This document shows positions 23,758 to 32,693 of a stretch of DNA of 46,649 bases, piece after piece. The number at the start of each line of letters is the position of its first letter. Within the stretch, counting starts at the first letter, position 1. Below the pieces are notes generated by a model that was given only the letters and a program-made list of their open reading frames with translations, had not been told where the DNA came from and did no database searches. The position numbers and the translations under genes are program-made. The DNA is from Legionella sheltonii (GTDB lineage Bacteria; Pseudomonadota; Gammaproteobacteria; Legionellales; Legionellaceae), in NCBI RefSeq assembly GCF_026191355.1, contig NZ_JAPHOQ010000022.1, positions 1 through 46,649 on the forward strand. Reading direction: 5' to 3'.

Positions 23758-24963
23758 TTAATTATCTTTTGAGGCTAAATAATACCATGAAGCGAAAGAA
23801 CATAACCCTAAAATAAGCAATATTATCGCTAAAGAGAATTGGCCATACCATTGACCCAAGGCAATAATACCAGTAGATAACGCCGAACTTAAATCTTGCA
23901 TACAGGCGTATAAAGCCCCTACTGTGCCTGCCATGTGAGGAAATGGATGAAAAGCGCCGGCAAATGCATTGATAAAAGTAAACCCGACACCCATGCTAAA
24001 TAATGCTACGGGAATCATGATAGAAAGCACATTTTGGAATCCTAACAGAGCAAGGGACAGCATGGTAAAACCACCGATGATCATGAATACAATTCCTATA
24101 AATACCATATAGGAGACCCCTTTGCTCATCACCAATTGACTGTTAATTATCCCACTCACACAAATAGCTCCGGCAATAAAAATGGTTAATTGACCAAATT
24201 CTATAGGACTAAGTCCCAATACATCCTGAAAAAGAAAGGGTGCAATCGCCAGATAACCAATTAAGCCTGCAGAAGCAAGACAAGCGCACAATGCATAACC
24301 GACAAAGACTTTAGATTTTAATAAAGTAAAATAATTTGCACGCATTACTTTAAATTGAGTTGCATCAGGATTAAGGTTTTTATTGGTTTCTGGAAGAAAG
24401 GACAGGGCCAAAATCCATATAGCAATGCCGAAGACTAATAAAAATAAAAAGTTCATTCGCCATCCAAAATGCTCCTGGATATATCCACCTAGAACTGGAG
24501 AGGCGACCATAATAAATACACTTACAATGCCTACGTAAGAGCCGATCTTGGATAACACTCTGTCAGTAAAAAGATCTCGCACCAAAGAACGGCCCACTGA
24601 ACCGCAACATCCAATACCAAATCCTTGAATAAAGCGACCAACAATCAATACTAAAACTGAAGGGGCAACAAAACAGATTAAACTACCCAAAATGCTCAAA
24701 CCAACACCAAACATCAGTGGCGGTTTACGACCGATTTTATCGGACAAAGGACCATAAAATACGTGGGAAATGCTTAAGCCCAACATGAAAAGAGATAACG
24801 TTAATTGAATCGATGCCTCATTGCTGTTAAAAATCTTGGTAATGGCAGGCAATGAAGGAACATATTGATCCGTAGTCATCTGCATCAATATCATGAGCAT
24901 TAAAACAACAAAAACCAATAAAGGTTGAAGTGAAACCTGCTGAACATCATTTTTTTTGTGCAT
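23758..24963 (-). CDS. Bcr/CflA-type MFS drug exporter
   Basis: This major facilitator has about 401 residues and twelve predicted spans. The family A-motif is clear: VFYGPLSDKIGRKPPLMFG (loop 2-3). The N-terminal TDQYVPSLPAITKIFN, close to the M-x-x-D-MYLPAlP start of Bcr/CflA proteins, and FIQGFGIGCCGSVGRSLVRDLF (motif B with Arg) support that subfamily. The ATG at 24963 follows an AAAGGG site; a TTG one codon earlier is less likely. Family members export bicyclomycin, chloramphenicol, sulfonamides or cysteine. The coupled ACP gene suggests a more specific cargo. Confidence 0.85.
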   Translation of the reverse strand: MHKKNDVQQVSLQPLLVFVVLMLMILMQMTTDQYVPSLPAITKIFNSNEASIQLTLSLFMLGLSISHVFYGPLSDKIGRKPPLMFGVGLSILGSLICFVAPSVLVLIVGRFIQGFGIGCCGSVGRSLVRDLFTDRVLSKIGSYVGIVSVFIMVASPVLGGYIQEHFGWRMNFLFLLVFGIAIWILALSFLPETNKNLNPDATQFKVMRANYFTLLKSKVFVGYALCACLASAGLIGYLAIAPFLFQDVLGLSPIEFGQLTIFIAGAICVSGIINSQLVMSKGVSYMVFIGIVFMIIGGFTMLSLALLGFQNVLSIMIPVALFSMGVGFTFINAFAGAFHPFPHMAGTVGALYACMQDLSSALSTGIIALGQWYGQFSLAIILLILGLCSFASWYYLASKDN

Positions 24964-25019
24964 CAAAAAACCCTTTTAACCTCTTATTAACAGCCCCTTT
25001 CCATAAACTCATATCCCAA

Positions 25020-25406
25020 TCACACCATACATAGACCCAATATAATCAAACAACAAACAAAACCAACAAACCACACGGCTGATCTTAATGAAGCCTTATC
25101 CATTAAATAAAAAAAACAATAAATAATTCGGGAAATAATATAAACAATCGCCACAATTTGAATTGAAATACCTATATGTTTCGTAGCCATCGCAGTTAAT
25201 GCAGCAGTTGCAAAAACAAGCAACGATTCAAAACTGTTTTGATGTGCGGCAACTGCTCGCGCTCCCATCCCCTGCAATCTTGCCTGTTGTGCTCTTGGAT
25301 AATTATTGTCGTAGCGGCCTTCTTTTTGCATAAAATAAGCAACAACCACCTTGAGAAGATAGGGTAATAGTATCGCAATGAACAAACATATAATCAAAGT
25401 AGTCAT
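25020..25406 (-). CDS. MAPEG family membrane protein
   Basis: The 128-residue protein has four membrane spans and belongs to the MAPEG family (membrane-associated proteins in eicosanoid and glutathione metabolism). The segment NNYPRAQQARLQGMGARAVAAHQNSFE contains the typical N-x-R plus A-x-x-N-x-x-E pattern of bacterial MAPEG/YecN-like proteins. I chose the ATG at 25406; a TTG at 25415 sits only four bases after GAGG and is an alternative. It may have glutathione-linked activity, but bacterial members are mostly uncharacterised. It lies 56 bp upstream of the exporter-ACP pair on the same strand and could be co-transcribed with it. Confidence 0.8.
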   Translation of the reverse strand: MTTLIICLFIAILLPYLLKVVVAYFMQKEGRYDNNYPRAQQARLQGMGARAVAAHQNSFESLLVFATAALTAMATKHIGISIQIVAIVYIISRIIYCFFYLMDKASLRSAVWFVGFVCCLIILGLCMV

Positions 25407-25661
25407 AATGGGCAAATTTCCTCAATAAACGTTCCTGCTTTAAAAAATTTGTAAATTGTAGTTCGGTTCTCTCAACCTCTTCAAAAAGAGATGGCGACTA
25501 ATTCCTAAATAATCAATAAAAAGGGAATCATAATAGCGAGAATATTCCCTTAGCACAATGACACATGACTCCCTGTTCATAAAGGGAAAATAGTACTTTA
25601 TACCAATTAAATTCTTCTGTTATGATAAATTGATGTGGTCATCATTTAAAGGATTGGTACT

Positions 25662-26930
25662 ATGGTACAAGATGAGTCAAAAAAAAAATCCAAAGGACAT
25701 ATTGTTTTATCATCACATCCATCCGGACATACTGCTGCTCCATTAAAAATTAAATGGGGAGCAGAAAACCCTAAAGAACGTGGTCCTGTTATCGCTTCGC
25801 TTACGAATATCAAAAATCGCAATGCAGTCGGCACCCACTCAGGCTCATATTCAGTTTACCGAGCTCTTGCAGTTGCTGCCGGTGTATTGGATCCAGAGCA
25901 TGTACCCGATCTAACAGATACTACTCCACCAGTCACTATAGGTCCCCATCCTCAATGGAATGATACTCAGAAGATTGTTTCACTTGATCCTTGGGGACAT
26001 CTCGTGGCAAGTGTATTCGCTGATGAAATTCAAGCAGGATATGATATTCGCCCCACAATAGCAGTTACTAAAGCGCATATTAATATTCCTGAATTGCATA
26101 CAGCAATCCAAAAAGGTCGTCTCATACCCGATGGAAAAATATTAAAAGAGTCAGGTGATGTTGCCGTGACTAAAGCAGCACTAGAGCCAGTCTGGTATTT
26201 ACCTGGAATTGCTGAGCGCTTTAAAATTTCCGAATCACATTTACGTCGGACCTTATTTGAACAAACAGCTGGCATGTTTCCCGAACTGGTAACACGCTCT
26301 GATCTTGATGTTTTTTTACCGCCGATAGGCGGATTAACTGCTTATTTTTTTGGCGATGTAACCACCATCCACGATCCCAAAATTGAATTAACTTGTCGTA
26401 TTCATGACGAATGTAATGGCTCTGATGTGTTCGGCTCTGATATTTGTACGTGTCGGCCCTATTTAGTACATGGAATTGAACTATCTATTGAATCAGCCCA
26501 GAAAGGTGGAGCTGGCTTGATTGTTTATAATCGCAAAGAAGGAAGGGCTCTCGGAGAAGTAACCAAATTTCTCGTTTATAACGCCCGCAAAAGACAAAAA
26601 GGTGGCGATACCGCCGCAAAATACTTTGAAAGAACAGAGTGTGTGGCAGGAGTTCAAGACATGCGATTCCAAGAGCTCATGTCAGATGTCTTACATTGGC
26701 TTGGTATTACCAAAATTCATCGCTTTGTTTCTATGTCTAATATGAAATATGAGGCATTACTCAAATCAGGAATTCAAGTCGTGGAACGAGTATCCATTCC
26801 TGATGAACTTGTTCCCCCTGATGCCCAGGTTGAAATGAATGCCAAACGCGCAGCGGGTTACTACTCACCTGATCGTATTGTTGATATCAATGAATTAGCA
26901 AAAACTAAAGGACGTGATCTTAATGAGTAA
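25662..26930 (+). CDS. GTP cyclohydrolase II-like protein of the URC uracil catabolic pathway
   Basis: The 422-residue protein has a private N-terminal half (about 220 residues) and a C-terminal GTP cyclohydrolase II domain. The three zinc Cys are present in RIHDECNGSDVFGSDICTCRPYL (C-x10-C-x-C), and VYNRKEGRALGE stands where riboflavin enzymes have YLRQEGRGIGL. The neighbours show it is not the riboflavin enzyme: a DUF1688 (URC4-like) gene follows with an 8-bp overlap, and then uracil phosphoribosyltransferase. This trio matches the URC1-URC4-URC6 set for uracil degradation. AAGGA is nine bases before the ATG. The reaction in URC is thought to open a uracil-derived nucleotide ring, by analogy with GTP opening. 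Confidence 0.85.
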   Translation: MVQDESKKKSKGHIVLSSHPSGHTAAPLKIKWGAENPKERGPVIASLTNIKNRNAVGTHSGSYSVYRALAVAAGVLDPEHVPDLTDTTPPVTIGPHPQWNDTQKIVSLDPWGHLVASVFADEIQAGYDIRPTIAVTKAHINIPELHTAIQKGRLIPDGKILKESGDVAVTKAALEPVWYLPGIAERFKISESHLRRTLFEQTAGMFPELVTRSDLDVFLPPIGGLTAYFFGDVTTIHDPKIELTCRIHDECNGSDVFGSDICTCRPYLVHGIELSIESAQKGGAGLIVYNRKEGRALGEVTKFLVYNARKRQKGGDTAAKYFERTECVAGVQDMRFQELMSDVLHWLGITKIHRFVSMSNMKYEALLKSGIQVVERVSIPDELVPPDAQVEMNAKRAAGYYSPDRIVDINELAKTKGRDLNE

Positions 26931-28164
26931 TGAACAACAAGAAATTGCCCACGTATTGGCTACGCTAAAAGATCCTCGCACCATACGCTTGCGATCAAAA
27001 GCTATTTTGGAACGAGTGAAACACGATCAGTCAGCCTACTTTTCCTTAGATCCAGAAAAGATGACCCGCACTGCTTCTTTTGTTATCGAGGTCATTCAAA
27101 ATAATTATCCGGAGCTGGATATTCCTTATCATAGTCGCTGGCGTCATTTTGAAGCCGGAGGGGTTAATCGAATAAAAAAAATGCTGAAGCATTTGAGTGG
27201 TTTATCTGCCGATGAGCGAGGAAAAATACTTTATGAGCTCGTTATCATTAGTGTATTCCTCGATGCCGGTGCAGGCCAATACTGGCGCTATACCGAACCT
27301 GGGACAGGAAGAGAATATTCCCGTTCGGAAGGTCTTGCTTTAGCTAGTTTAGCTCTTTATCAACAAGGAAGGTTTAGTGCCTTTCCCAATGAGCCCCTCA
27401 GAGTGGATGCTGAACGTCTATTGAATTTCAATGAAGACGACTTACGACGCGGATTTCTAGTTACTATCAACAATCCTTTAGATGGTCTTCCTGGACGTGT
27501 TACTCTGCTCAACCGGCTCGGTGCATTAATACAACAGGATAAAGAACATTTTGGAGAAGAAAACCGCTTGGGTAATTTTTATACCTATATCAGTTCTTTA
27601 GCAAGAAATCACACGCTGACAGCAGCACAAATTTTTCATGAAGTCCTTAATGCATTTAATGGCATATGGCCAGCCAGACTTTTATTTCATGGAATCCCTC
27701 TTGGCGATGTATGGCAATACAATGCATTAAAAACTAATGAACCCGGATCAGAATATATTCCCTTTCATAAATTATCCCAATGGCTCACTTATTCCTTAAT
27801 TGAACCCTTAGAACAAGCAGGAATTTCTGTGACGCATCTGGAAGAGCTCACGGGTTTACCAGAATATCGAAACGGAGGATTATTTATTGATTGTGAAGTG
27901 CTGCATATTAAAAATAAAAAAATTCTGGAAACAGCACTTCCTCCTGATTCAGAAATCATTGTGGAGTGGCGTGCATTAACCATTGCTCTCTTGGATGAAT
28001 TAGCCGACTTAATCAGAAAAAAATTACAAAAAAATGCCAAAGAACTTCCTTTAGCCAAAATTTTACAAGGAGGTACCTGGGAAGCTGGACGACGGATTGC
28101 GAGACAGAAACGTCCTGAAGGTATTCCTCCCATACAGATTATTAGTGATGGCACCGTTTTTTAA
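26923..28164 (+). CDS. DUF1688 family protein, URC4-like
   Basis: The 413-residue protein belongs to the DUF1688 family (yeast URC4/Urg3 and bacterial homologues). Recognisable parts are YHSRWRHFEAGGVNRI near residue 68, AGAGQYWRYTEPGTGREYSR near 116, PARLLFHGIPLGDVW near 253, and EWRALTIALLDELADLIR near 346. The active site is unknown. The ATG at 26923 has AAAGGA ten bases upstream and overlaps the end of the cyclohydrolase-like gene by 8 bp; a GTG at 26914 is too close to that site. In yeast both URC1 and URC4 are needed to use uracil as a nitrogen source. The same role is inferred here. Confidence 0.88.
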   Translation: MSNEQQEIAHVLATLKDPRTIRLRSKAILERVKHDQSAYFSLDPEKMTRTASFVIEVIQNNYPELDIPYHSRWRHFEAGGVNRIKKMLKHLSGLSADERGKILYELVIISVFLDAGAGQYWRYTEPGTGREYSRSEGLALASLALYQQGRFSAFPNEPLRVDAERLLNFNEDDLRRGFLVTINNPLDGLPGRVTLLNRLGALIQQDKEHFGEENRLGNFYTYISSLARNHTLTAAQIFHEVLNAFNGIWPARLLFHGIPLGDVWQYNALKTNEPGSEYIPFHKLSQWLTYSLIEPLEQAGISVTHLEELTGLPEYRNGGLFIDCEVLHIKNKKILETALPPDSEIIVEWRALTIALLDELADLIRKKLQKNAKELPLAKILQGGTWEAGRRIARQKRPEGIPPIQIISDGTVF

Positions 28165-28232
28165 GTTAAGACAAATACAGCAGGGCTAGAAGAAGCCCAA
28201 GTTACCATTTCAAATCGCAGTTTGGAGTTAAA

Positions 28233-28877
28233 ATGAACAATCAACACGTTGTAGTAGTGAAACATCCGTTAATTCAGCATAAATTAACGATTATGCGTCG
28301 AAAAGACACCAGCACAGTTAAATTCCGCACCTTGATGCATGAAATAAGCATGTTGCTTGCTTATGAAATCACTCGTGATTTGGAAATGGAATATGAAGAG
28401 ATCGAAACGCCATTGGCCTTGATGCAATCACCTGTTTTAAAAGGTAAAAAAATGGTTTTTGTTTCAATCTTACGTGCCGGAAATGGTTTGGTTGATGGCA
28501 TGTTACAACTTGTACCGACAGCACGAATTGGCCATATTGGTTTGTATCGAGATCCTAAAACTCTTGAGGCGATCGAGTACTATATTAAGCTTCCAGAACA
28601 TACTCGGGATCGAGATGTTATTGTAGTTGATCCCATGTTAGCCACTGGAAATTCGGCAATTGCTGCAGTTAAAGAAATTAAAGCCATTCGTCCTAAATCG
28701 ATTAAATTTCTCTGTTTACTTGCCTCGCCAGAAGGAATAGCTGCTTTTCATGAAGAGCATCCTGAGATTCCTATTTTCACAGCAGCAATAGACCAACAGC
28801 TTAATGAAAAAGGGTACATCATTCCTGGCTTAGGTGATGCTGGAGATAGGCTTTATGGAACAAAGCTGGAATACTAG
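28233..28877 (+). CDS. upp: uracil phosphoribosyltransferase
   Basis: The 214-residue enzyme makes UMP from uracil and PRPP. Motifs: [16 protein letters not shown] (uracil-site region), [18 protein letters not shown] (the PRPP-binding loop), and [16 protein letters not shown] at the C-terminus, which binds the uracil ring. Length is typical (about 208-215). GGAG lies six bases before the ATG. It is the third gene of the URC-like operon, 68 bp after DUF1688, where it would feed uracil into the pathway as UMP (URC6 role) as well as serve salvage. Confidence 0.95.
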   Translation: MNNQHVVVVKHPLIQHKLTIMRRKDTSTVKFRTLMHEISMLLAYEITRDLEMEYEEIETPLALMQSPVLKGKKMVFVSILRAGNGLVDGMLQLVPTARIGHIGLYRDPKTLEAIEYYIKLPEHTRDRDVIVVDPMLATGNSAIAAVKEIKAIRPKSIKFLCLLASPEGIAAFHEEHPEIPIFTAAIDQQLNEKGYIIPGLGDAGDRLYGTKLEY

Positions 28878-28918
28878 CTGCTGAAAATTAAATAAATTAA
28901 TCGAGCGCTTTCAGCAGC
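28877..28918. repeat. 10-bp inverted repeat after upp
   Basis: GCTGCTGAAA (28877-28886) and TTTCAGCAGC (28909-28918) are perfectly inverted around a 22-nt AT-rich loop, beginning at the last base of the upp stop. It may end the URC operon transcript or act as an operator for the next gene. No T run follows. Confidence 0.4.
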
Positions 28919-29002
28919 ACAAACAGATTCTGTTGAAATATTAGCTTCACAGTGTTAATATTGAACACAGTGCACGGTATTACAAAAGGAACGGATATTT
29001 TA

Positions 29003-30298
29003 ATGTCATCAAATGAATCTACAGCAATACTTTCATCTCTTGCAGTGAATAAAAAATATTCTTGGACAAAACACGATACCGTATGGATGCTTAGCCTCTA
29101 TGGTACTGCTGTAGGCGCGGGAACATTATTTCTTCCAATCGATGCCGGATTAAATGGAATCTGGCCTTTAATTATAATGGCTGTACTTGCCTTCCCTATG
29201 ACCTATTTCTCCCATCGTGCGCTTTGCCGTTTCGTTTTATCAGGATCTTCGAACCAAAATGACATCACCGATGTAGTTGAAGAACATTTTGGTACTTTTG
29301 CAGGAAGAATACTTACGGGTTTATATTTTTTTGCCATTTACCCTATCTTATTGATGTACAGTGTAGCAATTACCAATACCACTGAAAGTTTTCTCGTAAA
29401 TCAGTTGGGCATTTCTGCCCCACCCAGAGCACTTTTAGCCATAGTACTCATCCTTGCCCTCATGGCTATAGTCCGTTTTGGACAGGAAATTATCGTTAAA
29501 TCAATGTCCTTTATGGTTTATCCTTTTGCAACGATATTATTATTTTTATCACTTTATTTAATTCCCAACTGGAACAACGCCATTCTACAACAAAGCAATT
29601 CATTACATGCGAACGGTGGGCATGGTCTTTTGATGACTCTATGGTTAGTCATTCCAGTTATGGTATTTTCCTTTAATCATTCACCCATTATTTCATCTTT
29701 TGCTGTCAATCAAAAAGAACGATATGGCAGCGATGCCGATAGACGTAGCACATCAATTATGCGCTACAGCCATTTACTTATGGTCTTTTCGGTTATGTTT
29801 TTTGTATTTAGCTGTGTTTTTAGTCTTTCACCTCAAGACCTTATGCAGGCAAAACAACAAAACATTTCTATCCTGTCCTATCTAGCGAATCATTTTAAAA
29901 CACCACTTATTGCATGCATTGCTCCGATTATTGCCTTTATTGCGATTTCCAAATCATTCTTAGGTCATTATTTGGGTGCTAAAGAGGGTCTAAGCAGCAT
30001 TATCGTGAATATGTTAAAACCCTCTGGAAAAACAATAAGTCAATGCAGGCTCCAGCGAATTATTGAAATTTTCATGGTAGTAACATGCTGGATTGTAGCG
30101 ACCATAAACCCCAATATCTTAAAAATGATAGAAACATTAGGTGGACCGGTCATTGCTACTTTATTGTTTATCATGCCTATGTTTGCAATTGCAAAAATTC
30201 CGGCAATGAAAAAATATCAGTCAAATACAGTAAGCAATATATTTACTACAGCTATAGGCATTATCGCTATTTCGGCCATAGTATATGGTCTGTTTTAA
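29003..30298 (+). CDS. HAAAP-family amino acid permease (SdaC/TdcC-like)
   Basis: The 431-residue integral membrane protein has about eleven spans. The N-terminal segment WMLSLYGTAVGAGTLFLPID is the substrate-site hallmark of hydroxy/aromatic amino acid permeases, and VFSFNHSPIISSFAVNQKE is typical of the serine/threonine branch. The C-terminal ILKMIETLGGPVIATLLFIMPM also fits. I place the start at the ATG at 29003 (AAGGA about 12 bases upstream); the frame is open from a GTG at 28952. It follows upp on the same strand by 125 bp and an inverted repeat, so co-regulation with uracil use is possible but not shown. Legionella-type bacteria use serine as a carbon source. Confidence 0.85.
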   Translation: MSSNESTAILSSLAVNKKYSWTKHDTVWMLSLYGTAVGAGTLFLPIDAGLNGIWPLIIMAVLAFPMTYFSHRALCRFVLSGSSNQNDITDVVEEHFGTFAGRILTGLYFFAIYPILLMYSVAITNTTESFLVNQLGISAPPRALLAIVLILALMAIVRFGQEIIVKSMSFMVYPFATILLFLSLYLIPNWNNAILQQSNSLHANGGHGLLMTLWLVIPVMVFSFNHSPIISSFAVNQKERYGSDADRRSTSIMRYSHLLMVFSVMFFVFSCVFSLSPQDLMQAKQQNISILSYLANHFKTPLIACIAPIIAFIAISKSFLGHYLGAKEGLSSIIVNMLKPSGKTISQCRLQRIIEIFMVVTCWIVATINPNILKMIETLGGPVIATLLFIMPMFAIAKIPAMKKYQSNTVSNIFTTAIGIIAISAIVYGLF

Positions 30299-30501
30299 AA
30301 TAAGATTGGGTCGAGCCTTGGGCTGAGGGATTGCACTATTTGTACAATCATATTAAGTTTCCCCCAGCCAAGTTATTTATTTCATTGAGATCTATAAAGA
30401 AAGGACCTCTTTTCTTTATCTCTCGACAGCCTGATAATCTATGTCGCTGATGCAAGATGATTAACACTGAATTTCAGTAAGCGTACGTTATCGCAGGCAA
30501 A

Positions 30502-32337
30502 TTATTTTGCCCCCAATAGTTTTCTTAATTGCTCCTCTTCTCCATTCCAGGTACCCAATTTGTCCTCCTGGACAAATTTGATTGCTTCTTTAAAAAGTAG
30601 ATTGACTCTTCTTAATTTTTTCGGATCCCCTACCCCTAGAAGTCCCTGGTGAATTGAGGATCTTATTGCTTGTTGTAAGTCATTGTGCGCATTGTCGTAT
30701 TTTGGCGTCAAAATCTCCGCTAACTGATCAATATGTTTGCGAAGTTTATTACCTACTCCCTTATCAAGATTTTTTGATAAAGGAAATGACTGCGCTTCAT
30801 CACGATAAGACTCCATATCTCGAGTCAGCTTTTCCTTTCTCTCAGAGTCAACAACACCTGTCATTATATAATTTTGTACTAAATTGGCTAACTGAGCGTA
30901 AAAATATCTAGATTGCAATGTTAAAGATTTATTTTCTTCCAGTGCTGGGCGTAATGGATGTTGTGGCGTTGAAAGAATGGTATGAGCGAGTGGTAATCCA
31001 TTTGTTCCTTTCACCAAAATGGACGCTCCATGGCGAAGCAAAGTAGATAAACAAGAGGCCATTGACTTTTTCTGACACGTACTGAAACAGTAGTGGGCTG
31101 CCGATTTGAATGTTTGATTTTCTATTCTTATGGGTTGATTGTCGAGAATATATTCACCGTGATCCAATAAAAAATCCAAGAATTCGCCATCCGCCTGTTC
31201 TAAAGCCTGGATAAGGAATTTCTCATCTAACTGATAATGGAAAGGTGTAAATGTCTTTGCTATGTCGAATTTTCTTTGTGCTATCAAATGATGCAGTAAT
31301 GTCGTAGCTTTGAGGTTGATTTTCAATTGCAAAGTATTCATTTTGTCCATAAAGTCTTTAGGAAGATCATCATCCTCACTTAATAGTAAAATAGAATTGA
31401 CTTCGGCATATAGATTACAAATTTCGTTAACCGCTCTTGCATCATCATTTTCTAGATTATTGAATTTTAAAATTGCAGCGTCTAATTCTTCCTCTACATG
31501 AGAAGTTGAAGAAGATTTGGGGGCTTGGAATTGAGAAGATTTTTTCGCTAATCTCGATGCAGATTTAGGTTTTTCTTCTAGCAATTCAGGTTTCTTTGAA
31601 TCTGCTTTAGAAGCTTGTTTTTTTGTCTGCTGACCCGTTATTTTTTTTTGCTGACTTGCTGTCTTTTGTTGCTGAATAAATAACTCAAGCGATTTTGCAA
31701 TTCTAATGTAGGAATCATGTTTGAATAATGGATTTAAAGCTTTAAGTGTCTTTATCATGCGTTCAACAACAAGCTCATGCTCTGATTTCTTTGCTTTTAG
31801 ATCTTTTGATAACTCTGATGCCTGAAGTTCATCCTTCTCGTATTGCGTTTGCAAATTCCTAATTTTTTCACTTTTTCTTCGCTGAATTTCAGAAATAATC
31901 GGATCGACTTGTTCTCTTGCTAAGGTAATAAATTGATCGGATAAATACTCCTCAACTTCTAGATGAGTTTTTTTATCATCATCGGTCACTAAGGAAAGTA
32001 CCGGTAATTGAGATAACTGGTTACGCTCATTAAAAAATACATGCAATACGTACTCTTGGTTTTTTTTATCCACAAAATACGCAGAATAATGAAATTGGCT
32101 AAGCGATGGATTCTCTGAGTTTTCACCTTCATAAACACTAATATGATGTTTCGAGAGATTAAGTTCCAAGTCCTTAAATTTAAAGGAAATAGGCTGTTCG
32201 ATCGGCAAATCAAAGCGAAAGTAGGGACAATTTGTCTTGTCTTGTGTTTTTATCAGATAAACATCATTACCCAGATGCAGTTTTTTATTTTTATAAACAC
32301 AGAGATCAAGAAAGTTATAAAGCGTATTTTTAGCCAT
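30502..32337 (-). CDS. coiled-coil protein with ankyrin-like repeats, candidate effector
   Basis: The 611-residue protein falls into three parts. The N-terminal 140 residues are beta-rich. A Lys/Glu/Gln-rich coiled-coil and low-complexity stretch follows (about 145-290, with KKITGQQTKKQASKADSKKP). The C-terminal half has ankyrin-like helices: FLIQALEQADGEFLDFLLDHGEYI (about 372-395) and LSTLLRHGASILVKGTNGLPLAHTIL (about 424-450). It has no signal peptide, membrane span or enzymatic motif. Ankyrin plus coiled-coil architecture in a Legionella-like genome suggests a host-directed Dot/Icm effector; that is inference. It is divergent from the gene at 32694. Confidence 0.6.
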   Translation of the reverse strand: MAKNTLYNFLDLCVYKNKKLHLGNDVYLIKTQDKTNCPYFRFDLPIEQPISFKFKDLELNLSKHHISVYEGENSENPSLSQFHYSAYFVDKKNQEYVLHVFFNERNQLSQLPVLSLVTDDDKKTHLEVEEYLSDQFITLAREQVDPIISEIQRRKSEKIRNLQTQYEKDELQASELSKDLKAKKSEHELVVERMIKTLKALNPLFKHDSYIRIAKSLELFIQQQKTASQQKKITGQQTKKQASKADSKKPELLEEKPKSASRLAKKSSQFQAPKSSSTSHVEEELDAAILKFNNLENDDARAVNEICNLYAEVNSILLLSEDDDLPKDFMDKMNTLQLKINLKATTLLHHLIAQRKFDIAKTFTPFHYQLDEKFLIQALEQADGEFLDFLLDHGEYILDNQPIRIENQTFKSAAHYCFSTCQKKSMASCLSTLLRHGASILVKGTNGLPLAHTILSTPQHPLRPALEENKSLTLQSRYFYAQLANLVQNYIMTGVVDSERKEKLTRDMESYRDEAQSFPLSKNLDKGVGNKLRKHIDQLAEILTPKYDNAHNDLQQAIRSSIHQGLLGVGDPKKLRRVNLLFKEAIKFVQEDKLGTWNGEEEQLRKLLGAK

Positions 32338-32693
32338 TAAAAAACCATAAAGATCACAAATTCACCAATGTTATGGCTCTATCGATCTGTTGTCAAGAAA
32401 CAAATAGGCCCTTTAAAGTGGATTAACTGCAAAAGCAACGAGAGGAAATATTTTATTTAAACCGGTCAGATAGACGTTCTAGTTTGCTCGTTTCTATTTA
32501 CTGCTCACCAAAGCCATCTCAGGTTCTTGAATCCAGTTCTTGCAAAAGAGGTTGCGAAAAAAACTCCCGTATTAGGCTGAGCCAGGACTATAATAAAGAT
32601 TGATGTTTTACTCTAAATCCATCATTATACGCTCCCAATATTTTTAGTGGTCTTTATTTGTCCATTAGCTTAATTTTAAAAGATGGAATTTTT
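32338..32693. other. 356-bp divergent intergenic region between two effector candidates
   Basis: AT-rich region from which two large genes are transcribed outward. A TATAAT occurs at 32589-32594, about 100 bp before the plus-strand gene, without a convincing -35 hexamer at the right distance. The plus gene's frame is open from a TTG at 32658, but its better start is the ATG at 32694. I see no repeat or RNA gene. Confidence 0.35.

Noticed and set aside
25662..26930. Reading the GTP cyclohydrolase II-like gene as the riboflavin enzyme RibA
   Set aside because: The N-terminal half is not RibB, the RQEGRGIGL motif is altered, and the neighbours are DUF1688 and upp rather than rib genes.
27789..28154. 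121-codon antisense frame inside the DUF1688 gene
   Set aside because: Shadow of a conserved family gene; no ribosome site and unlikely composition.
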